Origin: CBDIDH01 sp965277595
Lineage (GTDB): Bacteria; Planctomycetota; Planctomycetia; Isosphaerales; Isosphaeraceae
Length of the DNA: 64,000 nt
Direction: 5' to 3'
Assembly (NCBI GenBank): GCA_965277595.1
Contig: CBDIDH010000002.1
Coordinates: forward strand, 3,596,001-3,660,000
The notes beneath the pieces were generated by a model. The model was not told where the DNA came from. It saw only the letters and a program-made list of their open reading frames with translations, and made no database searches. Positions 52,380 to 61,257 of the stretch are shown here, in pieces (the stretch's first letter is position 1; each line of letters starts with the position of its first letter). Made by a program: the position numbers and the translations under genes.

Positions 52380-52676
52380 CTCAAACTCCCTGATGATCGG
52401 CAAAGCCACATGACCGTCCGGTGATCCTTGAGGCCGAGCAAGAAGCTCTGGGAGCGAGCTTCAAAAAAAGAGCCTGAAAAGCGAGAGGCCCGACGACATC
52501 AATGTCGACGGACGCATCATCATCCCTAATTCAAGTTGCAAACAGCGGTGCGGTGCGGGCGGCGTGAGGTTGAAGGTGTCGACCCAGGCCGACCTGCTCT
52601 TGACGATAGCGACCACGCCCGGCGGCGTCAAACAGTTTCCCCGCGCCGCCGGGGCTTTTCTCAATCAGGAGGGATC

Positions 52677-53291
52677 TCAGCGGACCGGGCCGGGGCCTTG
52701 CGAGGGTGATTCCAGAAGCTCATCCGCCTGAACGATCGATTCCGCGAGCTTCGACATCGGCATCCGACGATCCTGACTCTGCCGCTGCAAGAGGCGAAAG
52801 GCTTCGGCCTCCGGCAGGTTCCGGCGGCTCATCAAGATCCCCTTCGCCCGTTCGATCAGTTTTCGCTCCTTGAGCGTCAGTTCCAGCGTGTTGACGTTCT
52901 CCCTCAACGACTTGATCTCGCGCGCCCGCGCCACGGCGACTTGCAGCGCGGCATGAAGCGAAGGGCTGGTCACCGGCTTCAGCAAGTAATAGAGAACGCC
53001 ATCCTCAACCGCCTGGTCGATCAGGTTCGGATGGCCGTGCGCGGTGAGGATGATGACCGGAGTTCCCGGGTCGCGGACGATCTGTCGGGCGGCCGAGAGG
53101 CCGTCGAGACCTGGCATCTCGATGTCCATCAAGACCACGTCGGGGAGCAGGCGTCGACAAAACTCGATGGCGTGATGACCATCGTTGACGACGGCGATCA
53201 CGTCGTAACCCAGCGATTCGAGTTGCCCCTGAAGCCCGGCGGCGACAGGCTTCTCATCATCGGCAATCATTACCCGATAGGGTCGGTTCAT
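52677..53291 (-). CDS. Response regulator with ANTAR RNA-binding output domain
   Basis: 204 residues from the ATG at 53291, with GAGGAGAAAGG upstream; the longer frame to 53708 crosses an intergenic region. The receiver domain begins 'YRVMIADDEKPVAAGL' and has the phospho-acceptor Asp in 'PDVVLMDIEMPGLDG' and the Lys in 'YYLLKPV'. The ANTAR domain follows ('LERKLIERAKGILMSRRNLP' type, reading 'ERKLIERAKGILMSRRN'), then 'AFRLLQRQSQDRRMPM'. ANTAR regulators bind paired RNA hairpins to stop termination. It stands 700 bases from the kinase-like gene and is its best partner. Target RNA hairpins were not identified. Confidence 0.92.
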   Translation of the reverse strand: MNRPYRVMIADDEKPVAAGLQGQLESLGYDVIAVVNDGHHAIEFCRRLLPDVVLMDIEMPGLDGLSAARQIVRDPGTPVIILTAHGHPNLIDQAVEDGVLYYLLKPVTSPSLHAALQVAVARAREIKSLRENVNTLELTLKERKLIERAKGILMSRRNLPEAEAFRLLQRQSQDRRMPMSKLAESIVQADELLESPSQGPGPVR

Positions 53292-53568
53292 GAGACCTTT
53301 CTCCTCAATGCGTCCAACGCGGACGGCGTCCACGGCAGCGCCGATCGCCCGTTGATCCAGCGCAATCCCCAGAGAGGTGACCGTGGCGGGGTCTGGAGGG
53401 AGGTCAGAGGCCACTTGGGTCACCGAACGTAACCTTGACGACTTCCTCGAATCCTTGCACAATTCGTTCCTTAATGCGACAGCCTTCCATCGATTCTCGG
53501 TCCGAATGGCACGTTCGCTTTGCCAAAGAGGTCGAAACGAGGCGATTCTGGAGAGGAAAGGGCGAGCC

Positions 53569-54063
53569 ATGTCGAGGCGCGAAAACGCGGCACTGGCTTT
53601 CGGCGATCTGGCCGTCGGCGACGAGTGGGAAAGCCCTTGCCGGACGATCACCGAGGCGGACGTTGTCAATTTCGCCGGGCTTTCGGGCGATTTCAACCCG
53701 ATCCACATGGATCATGAACAGGCCCGGCAAAGCCCCTTTCGCAAGCCGATCGCGCATGGTCTGCTCGGCCTCGCGGTCGCCTCGGGCCTGACCAGCCACG
53801 CTCCGAAGGTGGATACCCTCGCCTTCCTCGCCATCGTCGATTGGAAATTCCTCAAGCCGATCGCCTTTGGTGATACGCTCAAGGTCATCACCCGGGTCGA
53901 GGCCCTCGAACCTCGCGCCCGGGGCCGTCGCGGGGTCGTGACCTGGCACAAGCAGATCCTCAACCAGGCCAACATCGTGCTTCAGGAAGGAATGACCCAG
54001 ACGCTCGTCCGCAACCGGACCGAGGTCGCCGCGGGCTCGAATGGGTCGGCCGAAGACGATTGA
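53569..54063 (+). CDS. MaoC-family (R)-specific enoyl hydratase-like protein
   Basis: 164 residues from the ATG at 53569 with GAGAGGAAAGG upstream. The hot-dog fold motif is clear: 'DVVNFAGLSGDFNPIHMD' carries the catalytic Asp and His, followed by 'PFRKPIAHGLLGLAVASGL'. MaoC-type enzymes hydrate 2-enoyl thioesters or act as dehydratases. It diverges from the ANTAR regulator across a 277-base gap. No fatty-acid genes lie nearby, so the substrate is open. Confidence 0.9.
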   Translation: MSRRENAALAFGDLAVGDEWESPCRTITEADVVNFAGLSGDFNPIHMDHEQARQSPFRKPIAHGLLGLAVASGLTSHAPKVDTLAFLAIVDWKFLKPIAFGDTLKVITRVEALEPRARGRRGVVTWHKQILNQANIVLQEGMTQTLVRNRTEVAAGSNGSAEDD

Positions 54064-54133
54064 AGAACCTGAATCGCCTACGCGCATTGCGCTCCGACGC
54101 TCTGAATTCCCAACGATCGCGAGGTTCCCCACG

Positions 54134-54346
54134 GTGCTCCGTTACCAGACCGAGATCGTCGTCGCCGCCGACCGCTATGTCTGCCTGCAACTCCCTGGAG
54201 GCTTTCCCGAAGGAAGAGCCCGGGTTGTCGTCGTCTTTCCCGGTCCCGAGTCCGACCAACCGGGCGCGACAAACGTCGGCGTTGAGGTCGAGGACGATGT
54301 CGAGTGGTGGGAAGAGTTTGAGGGCGATCCGACCGCGCGAGATTGA
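54134..54346 (+). CDS. Small acidic protein of unknown function (70 aa)
   Basis: The GTG at 54134 begins 'VLRYQTEIVVAADRYVCLQL', 70 residues with an acidic Trp-containing end ('VEWWEEFEGDPTARD'). Another start at 54041 would overlap the MaoC gene and adds a non-conserved-looking stretch. The sequence looks like small antitoxin-like or swapped-hairpin AbrB-like beta proteins, but I cannot confirm this, and no toxin-like gene is beside it. It could simply be a conserved small cytosolic protein. Confidence 0.5.
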   Translation: MLRYQTEIVVAADRYVCLQLPGGFPEGRARVVVVFPGPESDQPGATNVGVEVEDDVEWWEEFEGDPTARD

Positions 54347-54358
54347 GCCTTCCTCGGT

Positions 54359-55198
54359 TCACGATCGCGGTGGTTTGAGAGCGCGAAAGGCTTGAACCTG
54401 GGCAACGATCGCCGGTTCCGTCGGCAGGCGCTCGATGCTGCTGGCTCCAAAAAAGCCGACGATCCCTCGGGTCCGCCTGAAGATCTCGGCAACGTCGTCC
54501 GGTTCGGCGATCGGGCCGCCGTGGCAGAGGACCAAGACGTCCTCGCGGACTTTTTTCGCGGCGTCGGCCATCGCCTGAACCCGTTCCGCGGCCTCTTCGA
54601 GCGTCAGGGCTGATTGTGCGCCGATCATCCCCTTGGTCGTCAGGCCGACGTGAGGAACCAGAAGATCCGCCCCGGCTTGGGCCATCGCCTGGGCCTCGTC
54701 GGAATTATGCACGTAAGGGCAGGTCAGCAGGCCCATCTCCCGGGCCAGGGCAATCATTTCAACCTCCTTGTCGTAGCCCATCCCTGTCTCTTCAAGGCCC
54801 TGGCGGAAGTGGCCGTCGATCAGGCCGACCGTCGGGAAATTTTGGACGCCCGCGAATCCGGCGTCGCGGACCTCGGCCAGGAACCGCCGCATGACTCGAA
54901 ACGGGTCGGTCGCGCAGACGCCCGCGAGCACGGGCGTCTTCTCAACGACCGGCAAGACCTCGCGCGCCATCTCCATGACGACCGCGTTGGCATCGCCATA
55001 AGGCATCAAGCCGGCCAGGCTGCCGCGCCCGGCCATCCGGAACCGGCCCGAGTTATAAATGATGATCAAGTCGATTCCGCCAGCCTCGGCGCACTTGGCG
55101 CTCAGGCCCGTCCCGGCGCCGCCGCCGATGATCGGCTCCCCTTTGGCGATCTTCTCGCGAAAGCCATCGAGAATCTCAATGCGCGTGAGTTGGAACAT
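54359..55198 (-). CDS. PEP-hydrolase-family TIM-barrel protein (Tm-1 C-terminal domain homologue)
   Basis: 279 residues, no signal. The TIM-barrel 'signal transduction' family (PF09370, phosphoenolpyruvate hydrolase-like) is recognised from 'EPIIGGGAGTGLSAKCAEAG', 'GIDLIIIYNSGRFRMAGRGS', 'LAGLMPYGDANAVVMEMA', 'VLAGVCATDPF' and 'GVQNFPTVGLIDG'. It stands 10 bases after the UPF0261 gene on the same strand. In plant Tm-1 the two are fused in this order, which suggests they work together here. The biochemical role in bacteria is not established. Confidence 0.9.
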   Translation of the reverse strand: MFQLTRIEILDGFREKIAKGEPIIGGGAGTGLSAKCAEAGGIDLIIIYNSGRFRMAGRGSLAGLMPYGDANAVVMEMAREVLPVVEKTPVLAGVCATDPFRVMRRFLAEVRDAGFAGVQNFPTVGLIDGHFRQGLEETGMGYDKEVEMIALAREMGLLTCPYVHNSDEAQAMAQAGADLLVPHVGLTTKGMIGAQSALTLEEAAERVQAMADAAKKVREDVLVLCHGGPIAEPDDVAEIFRRTRGIVGFFGASSIERLPTEPAIVAQVQAFRALKPPRS

Positions 55199-55208
55199 GA
55201 TCTCTTTA

Positions 55209-56438
55209 TCAAGGGTTAAGGGGAAGGCCCATCAGCCTGAGCAAGGTTTCCGCCGCCGAAGCGCCAAAAGCCGGATCATTGATATGTTCGTCACGTTCCA
55301 CGACCTTGACCGTCGGATGACCTTCAAGACCTGCCTTGATCGCCCCAAAAAGCGCTGCATCGGCTTCGGGATCGTGAAAGGGACCGCCGACCTGATCGAG
55401 CGCCGAGACGCCTCGGCGCGGGATCAGAACGACCGTCGGTGCCGTTGACGCGCCGAGCGTCTTCGCGATCCAGGAGCCGAGTTGAGCGTTCTCCTCGACG
55501 GTTGTCCGCATCAGGGTCACGCTCGGATTATGGGCATGAAAGCGTCGGCCTCGATAGCGGTCGGGGATCGTCTCTCTTGGCCCGAAATTGACCATGTCGA
55601 GCGCCCCGAGGCTTACCACCTGCGGCAGTTTCGCCTTCACCGCCGCCTTGAGGCGTTCGGGACCGGCCGTGAGGATACCGCCGACAAGCTCGTCGGCAAG
55701 CTCGGTCGTCGTCAGGTCAAGGACGCCCGCCACCTCGCCATCGCGGATCAGGCCCTCCATCGACTGACCGCCAACCCCGGTTGCGTGAAAGACGACGACT
55801 TCCAAACCCGAGCGATCGAGCGCCCGACGCGCATTGTCGACGCAAGGCGTTGTCACGCCGAACATCGAGGCCACGACAAGCGGTCTTGACTCATCGGCTT
55901 TCTGAATGTTTGGCCTGCGAAGGACCATGCCAGCGAGGGCCATCGCGGCATTGGTCAGGGTGACGCGGGTTAGCCGGTTCAGGCCGGCGATGTCGGCCAC
56001 CGGGTAAAGCATCAAAATATCGCTACCGCCGACAAAGGGTCGTGTCTGGCCGCTCGCCAGGGTGCTGACCATGACCTTGGGAAGGCCAAAGGGCAAGGCC
56101 CGCATCGCCGCCGAACCGATCACCGTTCCGGCCGACCCGCCCAGTCCGAAAATGCCGTCGATGCGTCCCCCTGCTTCCAGTTCAGACACGAGTGCGGCGA
56201 CGCCCCGCGCCGCGGCGGCGACGGCCTCGCCTCGGTCGCCTCGTGCCAGGATGGTCTCAAACGAGGTTCCGGCTCGCTCAAAAACCTGTTCACGCGTCAG
56301 GTCGGGCGTGAACCGGGGATCGCCGAGAGAACCGGCGTCGATGACCAGGGTTTGCAGCCCCTCGGCGCGCAGGAGGTCGCGGAAGAAGGCGATTTCCAGG
56401 CCCTTGGTATCAAGCGTCCCCACGATCACGACGGCCAT
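55209..56438 (-). CDS. UPF0261/Tm-1-like ATP-binding protein
   Basis: 409 residues starting 'VVIVGTLDTKGLEIAFFRDL'. UPF0261 markers seen include 'IFGLGGSAGTVIGSAAMRAL', 'PFGLPKVMVSTLASGQTRPF', 'SDILMLYPVADIAGLN', 'MFGVTTPCVDNAR' and 'VVVFHATGVGGQSMEGLI'. The fold binds nucleotides in tomato Tm-1. It is the upstream member of a two-gene unit with the TIM-barrel gene (10-base gap), diverging from the SDR gene at 56569 across about 130 bases. Together with the sugar genes around it, it may form part of a carbohydrate or aldonate pathway. Confidence 0.92.
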   Translation of the reverse strand: MAVVIVGTLDTKGLEIAFFRDLLRAEGLQTLVIDAGSLGDPRFTPDLTREQVFERAGTSFETILARGDRGEAVAAAARGVAALVSELEAGGRIDGIFGLGGSAGTVIGSAAMRALPFGLPKVMVSTLASGQTRPFVGGSDILMLYPVADIAGLNRLTRVTLTNAAMALAGMVLRRPNIQKADESRPLVVASMFGVTTPCVDNARRALDRSGLEVVVFHATGVGGQSMEGLIRDGEVAGVLDLTTTELADELVGGILTAGPERLKAAVKAKLPQVVSLGALDMVNFGPRETIPDRYRGRRFHAHNPSVTLMRTTVEENAQLGSWIAKTLGASTAPTVVLIPRRGVSALDQVGGPFHDPEADAALFGAIKAGLEGHPTVKVVERDEHINDPAFGASAAETLLRLMGLPLNP

Positions 56439-56568
56439 TCACGGTTCCCCTCGATTCCTGCTTGCGGCTGGTTGACGTAGGGCGGCGTCCCCATCATCAT
56501 TGGCCGCAACGGGAAAACGTCGCGACCCCACAATAATCCCGAGGCGGCTCGAAGGGAACCACCCGCAA

Positions 56569-57369
56569 ATGACCGGATCGACCGATCGGATCGTGGCCGT
56601 CGTCACCGGCGCGGCGCAGGGGATTGGGCTCGGGATCGCCCGAGCCCTTGCCGAGACCGGTCTGAAGGTCGCGCTGACCGACGCCAATGCCGAGGCCGTT
56701 ATTCAGTCGTCGGCCGATCTGAATGCCGAAGGTTTCACGACGATCGGCCTTCCTCTCGACGTCACCAGCGCGTCCGACTGGGAAGGGGGCGTGGCCGATG
56801 TCATTGAGCGTTGGGGCCGTCTTGACGTTCTCGTCAATAACGCCGGGATCAGCCCCCGAGGAACGATCACCTCGACCGACGAGGCGCTCTGGGACCGCAC
56901 CCTTGCCGTCAATCTGAAAGGCCCCTGGCTGGGAATCAAGGCGTCCTTGCCCTGGCTGACGCACGCCAGGGGGGCAATTATTAACGTCGGCTCAACCCGA
57001 GCGACACGGCCGATGCCGGGCCTCTTTCCTTATGTGACGAGCAAGGCGGGGCTCTGGGGCCTGACCCGTCAGGTGGCCGTCGAGTGCCTGGAAATGGGCG
57101 TGACCTGCAACATGGTCGCCCCCGGCTGGGTCGACACGCCTGGCGAACGGGTCATCCAGGCCGTTCACGGCCGCCCCGATTTTCCCTTGGGAGTTCAGAA
57201 CCTGACCACCCCCGCCGACGTCGGCGCCGCGGTCGTTTTTCTGGCGTCCGAGGCCGGACGCAAGGTCAACGGCGTGACGATTTACCTCGATTCCGGCCTT
57301 CACGTCGCCGACGACGCCGGAATGGTCTACCTGCCGAACATTGAGCGCGTTCGCTATCACAAGCCGTGA
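56569..57369 (+). CDS. Short-chain dehydrogenase/reductase
   Basis: 266 residues from the ATG at 56569 with GAAGGG upstream; earlier in-frame ATG at 56500 adds a non-conserved extension. The NAD(P) loop is 'VTGAAQGIGLGIA', then 'VLVNNAGISPRG'. The catalytic Ser, Tyr and Lys are present in 'INVGSTRATRPMPGLFPYVT' and 'YVTSKAG'. An Asp at the end of strand 2 ('VALTDANAE') favours NAD. The end 'VNGVTIYLDSGLHV' is standard. It is likely a sugar or sugar-acid dehydrogenase given the neighbours. Confidence 0.93.
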   Translation: MTGSTDRIVAVVTGAAQGIGLGIARALAETGLKVALTDANAEAVIQSSADLNAEGFTTIGLPLDVTSASDWEGGVADVIERWGRLDVLVNNAGISPRGTITSTDEALWDRTLAVNLKGPWLGIKASLPWLTHARGAIINVGSTRATRPMPGLFPYVTSKAGLWGLTRQVAVECLEMGVTCNMVAPGWVDTPGERVIQAVHGRPDFPLGVQNLTTPADVGAAVVFLASEAGRKVNGVTIYLDSGLHVADDAGMVYLPNIERVRYHKP

Positions 57370-57408
57370 GCCATCGATCGGGAAAGCGGCCTCCCGGCGG
57401 AGGAGACG

Positions 57409-58419
57409 ATGTCGCCATATCGGTTCCGCGGTTGGTACATCATGGCGGTTTCCTTGATTTCCATGAACGTTCCAACCGGGATGGCCCGCGCTGAGGCCGG
57501 TCTGAGCGAGGCGGCTCGCGCGAAGGCGTTCTGGATCAAAAAGCCGTACGCACTGATCAAGTCGGGTGACAAGAATATCGGCCCGGATACCGTGAGCCTG
57601 ATCGTCGGTCGCAACGCGATTTCGAGCGACTGGATGCCCTATGAAGGGAAAATCATGGGTACGGACAAGGGAACAATCGTCGAGGACATCGCGCGCATCG
57701 CGGTCACGCCGGGGTTTCTCCTCTTCCAACTGTCTGGAGGGCGGGGCTATGCGGCTCTTGACCTTCAGGCGGCAGACGCGCGGCCTCGGTTTTTCTCTGA
57801 TGAGACGAAGCTTCGATCGGGTTTGGAAGGTCGGCCCGAAATGGCGAATGTTCGGTTTCGCACCTTTGAAGATTGGCACAACGAGAACGTGGACATACCC
57901 AATCTCAAACGGGGCTTGTCTCACCTCGCTATCGCTCTCGCGCTCGCGGTCTTGGTCCCGTCCGCGCGTCGCCTCTTCGGCTGGCGAACGACCCGTCGGA
58001 ACTGGCTCGTGGTGATTACCTTGCTATACCTCGCGGCACTCTGCACGCCAGCCGTCCAGGGAAGTTATGGGATTCTTTGCCTGATTTTCGGTCCGATCTA
58101 CGTTCTGATGCTGAATCCAAGCTGGCTTGCCAATCCCTTGTTATGGTTCGGTGCCGTCATGCTCTGGAAACGTCAGACGCGAGCGATCATCCCGGCAATC
58201 CTGGCCGCGCTGACTGCCTCAGGATTCGCTTTCTGGGGACGAGGGACGACCTTACAGGTTGGTTACTGGCTATGGCTCTCAGCAATGATCGTCCTCGTCG
58301 CGGCGGCCGACGATCTCCGAAGCGATCCGGCGATCAAGCGTCTTTCCGCCCTGCCAATCCACGACGATCTGGGCGCTCTCAATTTTATTGAGCCGTCATC
58401 AATTCACGAGTCTTCATAA
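57409..58419 (+). CDS. Membrane protein of unknown function
   Basis: 336 residues. The first helix or signal (about 10-27) is followed by a periplasmic-looking stretch (30-170) and then four or five helices (about 174-190, 203-222, 225-245, 258-275, 282-298). The C-terminal tail is soluble. GC and codon use look slightly different from the neighbouring genes (more A/T third positions), and it separates the SDR from the sugar isomerase, so it may be a recent insertion. No family is recognised. Confidence 0.6.
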   Translation: MSPYRFRGWYIMAVSLISMNVPTGMARAEAGLSEAARAKAFWIKKPYALIKSGDKNIGPDTVSLIVGRNAISSDWMPYEGKIMGTDKGTIVEDIARIAVTPGFLLFQLSGGRGYAALDLQAADARPRFFSDETKLRSGLEGRPEMANVRFRTFEDWHNENVDIPNLKRGLSHLAIALALAVLVPSARRLFGWRTTRRNWLVVITLLYLAALCTPAVQGSYGILCLIFGPIYVLMLNPSWLANPLLWFGAVMLWKRQTRAIIPAILAALTASGFAFWGRGTTLQVGYWLWLSAMIVLVAAADDLRSDPAIKRLSALPIHDDLGALNFIEPSSIHESS

Positions 58420-58443
58420 CGCCACAAATTCAGGGGCACTTCC

Positions 58444-59253
58444 GTGAGCGAGTTCACCCTCTGCCTGAACACCAGCACGATCCGGCCGACGCCGCTCCTG
58501 GAGAAAATCCGAGTCGCCGGAAAGGCCGGATTTCAGGCCATTGAGCCCTGGAATAACGAGGTCGATGCGTATCTTGAAGAAGGCGGATCATTGGCCGAAT
58601 TGACAAAGTCCCTGGCCGATGCCGGCCTCAAGGTCGTGAGCATGATCGCCCTCTTTGACTGGATCACGACCGACGGAGTTGAGTATAAGCAAGTTCTCGA
58701 CGACTGCCGACGACGCATGGATCAGGCCGCGGCGCTGGGAAGCCCGACGATCGTTGCCAGCCCGCCGCAAGAGGTTGTTGATCTTGATCGCGCCGCGGAG
58801 AGGTTCGGCAGGCTTGTCGAACTCGGCAAAGAGGCGGGCGTGAGGCCGTCGATGGAGTTTCTCGGGTTCGTGGATGGGATCAAGAACGTCTCCGCCGCCT
58901 TGACGATCGCCAGAAACTGCGGAGAGCCGGGGGCAACCGTGGTCGCCGACGTCTTTCACATGATTCGAGGCGGCGGGTCGGTCGATGACCTCCTGATGCT
59001 TCCCGGCGATCGCATTTCGTGTTTCCACATCAACGACGTTCCCGAGACGCCCGACCCGCTCACGCAAACGGATGCCGATCGGGTGATGATCGGCGAGGGC
59101 GTGGCCGACCTGCCTCGCGTGATCGCCAACCTCCGCGCGATCGGCTATCGAGGACCGCTCTCGCTGGAACTCTTCAACCCGGCGCTCTGGGCCAAAGATC
59201 CGGCCGAGGTTGTGACTATAGGGATCGAGCGTCTGCGAGAGCTTGTCGGTTAA
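58444..59253 (+). CDS. Sugar phosphate isomerase/epimerase (xylose-isomerase-like TIM barrel)
   Basis: 269 residues, GTG start at 58444. The barrel pattern of IolE/hydroxypyruvate-isomerase-type enzymes is visible: 'EKIRVAGKAGFQAIEPWNNE', 'LKVVSMIALFDWI', 'GVRPSMEFLGFVDG' with the first metal Glu, 'VVADVFHMIRGGGSVDDL' with Asp and His, 'ISCFHINDVPETPDPL' with His and Asp, and 'GPLSLELFNPALWA' with the last Glu. All four metal ligand positions are occupied. Likely substrates are ketoses or keto acids. It is followed on the other strand by the HpcH/HpaI aldolase. Confidence 0.92.
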   Translation: MSEFTLCLNTSTIRPTPLLEKIRVAGKAGFQAIEPWNNEVDAYLEEGGSLAELTKSLADAGLKVVSMIALFDWITTDGVEYKQVLDDCRRRMDQAAALGSPTIVASPPQEVVDLDRAAERFGRLVELGKEAGVRPSMEFLGFVDGIKNVSAALTIARNCGEPGATVVADVFHMIRGGGSVDDLLMLPGDRISCFHINDVPETPDPLTQTDADRVMIGEGVADLPRVIANLRAIGYRGPLSLELFNPALWAKDPAEVVTIGIERLRELVG

Positions 59254-59258
59254 ACTCC

Positions 59259-60056
59259 TTAATATCGGGCAAGTTCGGCCCGAGCGCGGTCGGGATTGAC
59301 GGCCTTGACGAGGGCGTCAGCCCCTTCGAGCATGAACTTCAACTCGCTGGCGACGGCGATAAACTGCCAGCCCTCGGCAGCGCGTCGCGAGGCGTCGGCG
59401 GCGGTTTGAACATGGAGACCGCAGGGGACGCCGTTGCGCTTGGCGGCGGCAAGGATGCGCTGAAGGGTGTCTTCCACTTGGGCCTTGCTCGGCGGCGTTC
59501 CGTCGGCCTCGCGGAGTGACGCGGCGAGGTCGTTCGGGCCGACGAAAATGGCGTCGATACCGGGAACGGAGTAGATCTCGTCGGCGATCTCGACCGCGCG
59601 GATGTGCTCGGTCTGGATCACGACGAGGATTTCCTCATCGGCCCGGAGAAAATAGTTTTCGGCGGTCGCGCCATAGTTCAAGGCGTGCAGGCCGCCGCCA
59701 ACGGAGCGGTTGCCCAGCGGCGGATACTTGCAGGCGGCGACGATCGTCCGGGCCTCATCGGCGTCCATGACCATCGGCGCGACGACGCCCATTGCGCCGC
59801 AGTCGAGAACCATCTTGATGTAATCGTGGCGACCGGCCGGTACGCGCGCGAGCGGCACCGAACCGCCGTCGGCGATCGCGCCGAACATCAGGGCGGCGGT
59901 CTGGATGTCGGTGTGCGAGTGCTCCATGTCGACGGTCAGCCAGGGGAGGCCCGACCGAGCGAGAAACCGGGCGGCAATGATGCTTCCGAGCGAGAGCCAG
60001 GTGCCAATCTGCGGGTCGCCCGCCTTCAAGGCGCGCTTCACGGGATTCGGTTTCAA
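59259..60056 (-). CDS. HpcH/HpaI-family class II aldolase
   Basis: 265 residues from a TTG at 60056 (AAGGCGAGG upstream), giving 'LKPNPVKRALKAGDPQIGTW'. The longer frame to 60200 begins with a non-conserved Arg/Pro-rich stretch. The family residues are seen: 'LPWLTVDMEHSHTD', 'GAMGVVAPMVMDADEAR', 'NRSVGGGLHALNYG', 'EILVVIQTEH' with the metal Glu, and 'IDAIFVGPNDLAASL' with Asp. These enzymes split 2-keto-3-deoxy acids to pyruvate and an aldehyde. It converges on the sugar isomerase, with 5 bases between their stops. Confidence 0.9.
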   Translation of the reverse strand: MKPNPVKRALKAGDPQIGTWLSLGSIIAARFLARSGLPWLTVDMEHSHTDIQTAALMFGAIADGGSVPLARVPAGRHDYIKMVLDCGAMGVVAPMVMDADEARTIVAACKYPPLGNRSVGGGLHALNYGATAENYFLRADEEILVVIQTEHIRAVEIADEIYSVPGIDAIFVGPNDLAASLREADGTPPSKAQVEDTLQRILAAAKRNGVPCGLHVQTAADASRRAAEGWQFIAVASELKFMLEGADALVKAVNPDRARAELARY

Positions 60057-60313
60057 AGGGGTCGACCTCGCCTTGGGAGAACGCTCGCGGAATCGATCGC
60101 CGAGGACCGGCCGTCCGGCCCTCGTGCCTTGGGCCGATCTTGCCACGAAGCATGACCCCGGGCAAGGGGCGACTCCGAGCGAATCCGGCATCATCGTCAT
60201 ACTTGAGGAACCAGGCGCTGGATATTGTCAACTCCAAATTCAATCCAGCCGAAGTTTCTCTACCAGACGGATATTCGACAGGAGAGGCATCGAAACCGCC
60301 CAGGGAGGGGTCG

Positions 60314-61237
60314 ATGGCGCGAGTCACAATCGATTTCGAAGGTTCAGGGGCTCAGGCCGCCTCGGACGACGTGTGTTCGAAACTGGAGACCGGGGAAATT
60401 CTGTATTTCCCCGATAATCCCATTCGGCTCGACGAGGCCGATCGGGCCTTCCTGCTCGGTCAGAAACAGGTCAACGCCTCGTATCACAAGAACATCAGCT
60501 ATCGGCCCAGGCAAGACCGGCTCAAGGGGGTCGACGCCAAGGACGAAGCCTCGCGAGCCCGGACGCACGAGATCATGCGTTCCTTCTCGCAAAAGGCGAT
60601 TGCCTTCGTCGCCTCATTTTTGCCTGATTACGCCCGGGACTGGAAAATCGATTTCGCGAGTTTTCGACCGATCGAGGAAAAAGGGCGGAACGTCTCTTTC
60701 CGCTCCCGAAACGACCTGATCCACGTCGACAGTTTTCCGTCGCGGCCGTCGCATGGCGACCGACTCTTGCGGATCTTCTCGAACATCAATCCGAGCCGCC
60801 CCCGGGTCTGGATCACCTCGGACAACTTCGAGCAACTTGCCTGGCAATATGCCGCCAAGGCGGGTCTGCCGCATCCGCCGACGGCTCTCTCGCGGGCGCG
60901 AAGCCAGGCGTTGCGGATCTTCTCGGGAATGGGCCTTCCCGTCGTCGATCGGCCACCGTACGATCAGTTCATGCTTCGCTTTCACAACTGGCTGAAGGAA
61001 AGCGAGACGTTCCAGCTGAACTGCCCCAAGGATCGCTGGGAGTTTCCGCCCGACTCCACCTGGATGTGCTTCACCGATACCACCAGTCATTCCTGCGCCA
61101 GCGGTCAGTACGCGCTGGAACAAACCTTCATCGTGCGGCGGGGAAGTCTCGTTTTTCCGGAAAAAGCCCCCATCGCCATTCTGGAACGGATGGCCGGTTT
61201 CCCGCTTCAGGGTTCGCCACGAGCCCGAAGCGCCTGA
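60314..61237 (+). CDS. kdoO: Kdo 3-hydroxylase-like Fe(II)/2-oxoglutarate dioxygenase (KdoO)
   Basis: 307 residues from the ATG at 60314 with GGGAGGGG upstream. The Fe-binding HxD is seen in 'NDLIHVDSFPSRPSHGDRLL', and 'FSNINPSRPRVW' is a KdoO signature. A C-terminal His in 'FTDTTSHSCASGQYALEQTF' completes the triad, with Arg in 'FIVRRGSL' for 2-oxoglutarate. KdoO hydroxylates Kdo in the inner core of lipopolysaccharide. The divergent partner across a small gap is the aldolase; the convergent neighbour is a heptosyltransferase, consistent with LPS work. Confidence 0.88.
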   Translation: MARVTIDFEGSGAQAASDDVCSKLETGEILYFPDNPIRLDEADRAFLLGQKQVNASYHKNISYRPRQDRLKGVDAKDEASRARTHEIMRSFSQKAIAFVASFLPDYARDWKIDFASFRPIEEKGRNVSFRSRNDLIHVDSFPSRPSHGDRLLRIFSNINPSRPRVWITSDNFEQLAWQYAAKAGLPHPPTALSRARSQALRIFSGMGLPVVDRPPYDQFMLRFHNWLKESETFQLNCPKDRWEFPPDSTWMCFTDTTSHSCASGQYALEQTFIVRRGSLVFPEKAPIAILERMAGFPLQGSPRARSA

Positions 61238-61257
61238 GAGTTCCGCACCTTTCTCGC

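Noticed and set aside
52560..52676. Terminator after the ANTAR regulator
   Set aside because: A short CCCCG/CGGGG stem exists near 52640-52660 but no T-run follows on the transcribed strand.
52677..53708. Long form of the response regulator (343 codons)
   Set aside because: The first 139 codons cross the divergent promoter region and look non-coding; the ATG at 53291 has a strong ribosome binding site and starts the receiver domain.
60057..60200. Long form of the HpcH/HpaI aldolase
   Set aside because: The added 48 residues are Arg/Pro-rich and unlike the family. The TTG at 60056 with AAGGCGAGG upstream begins the conserved domain.
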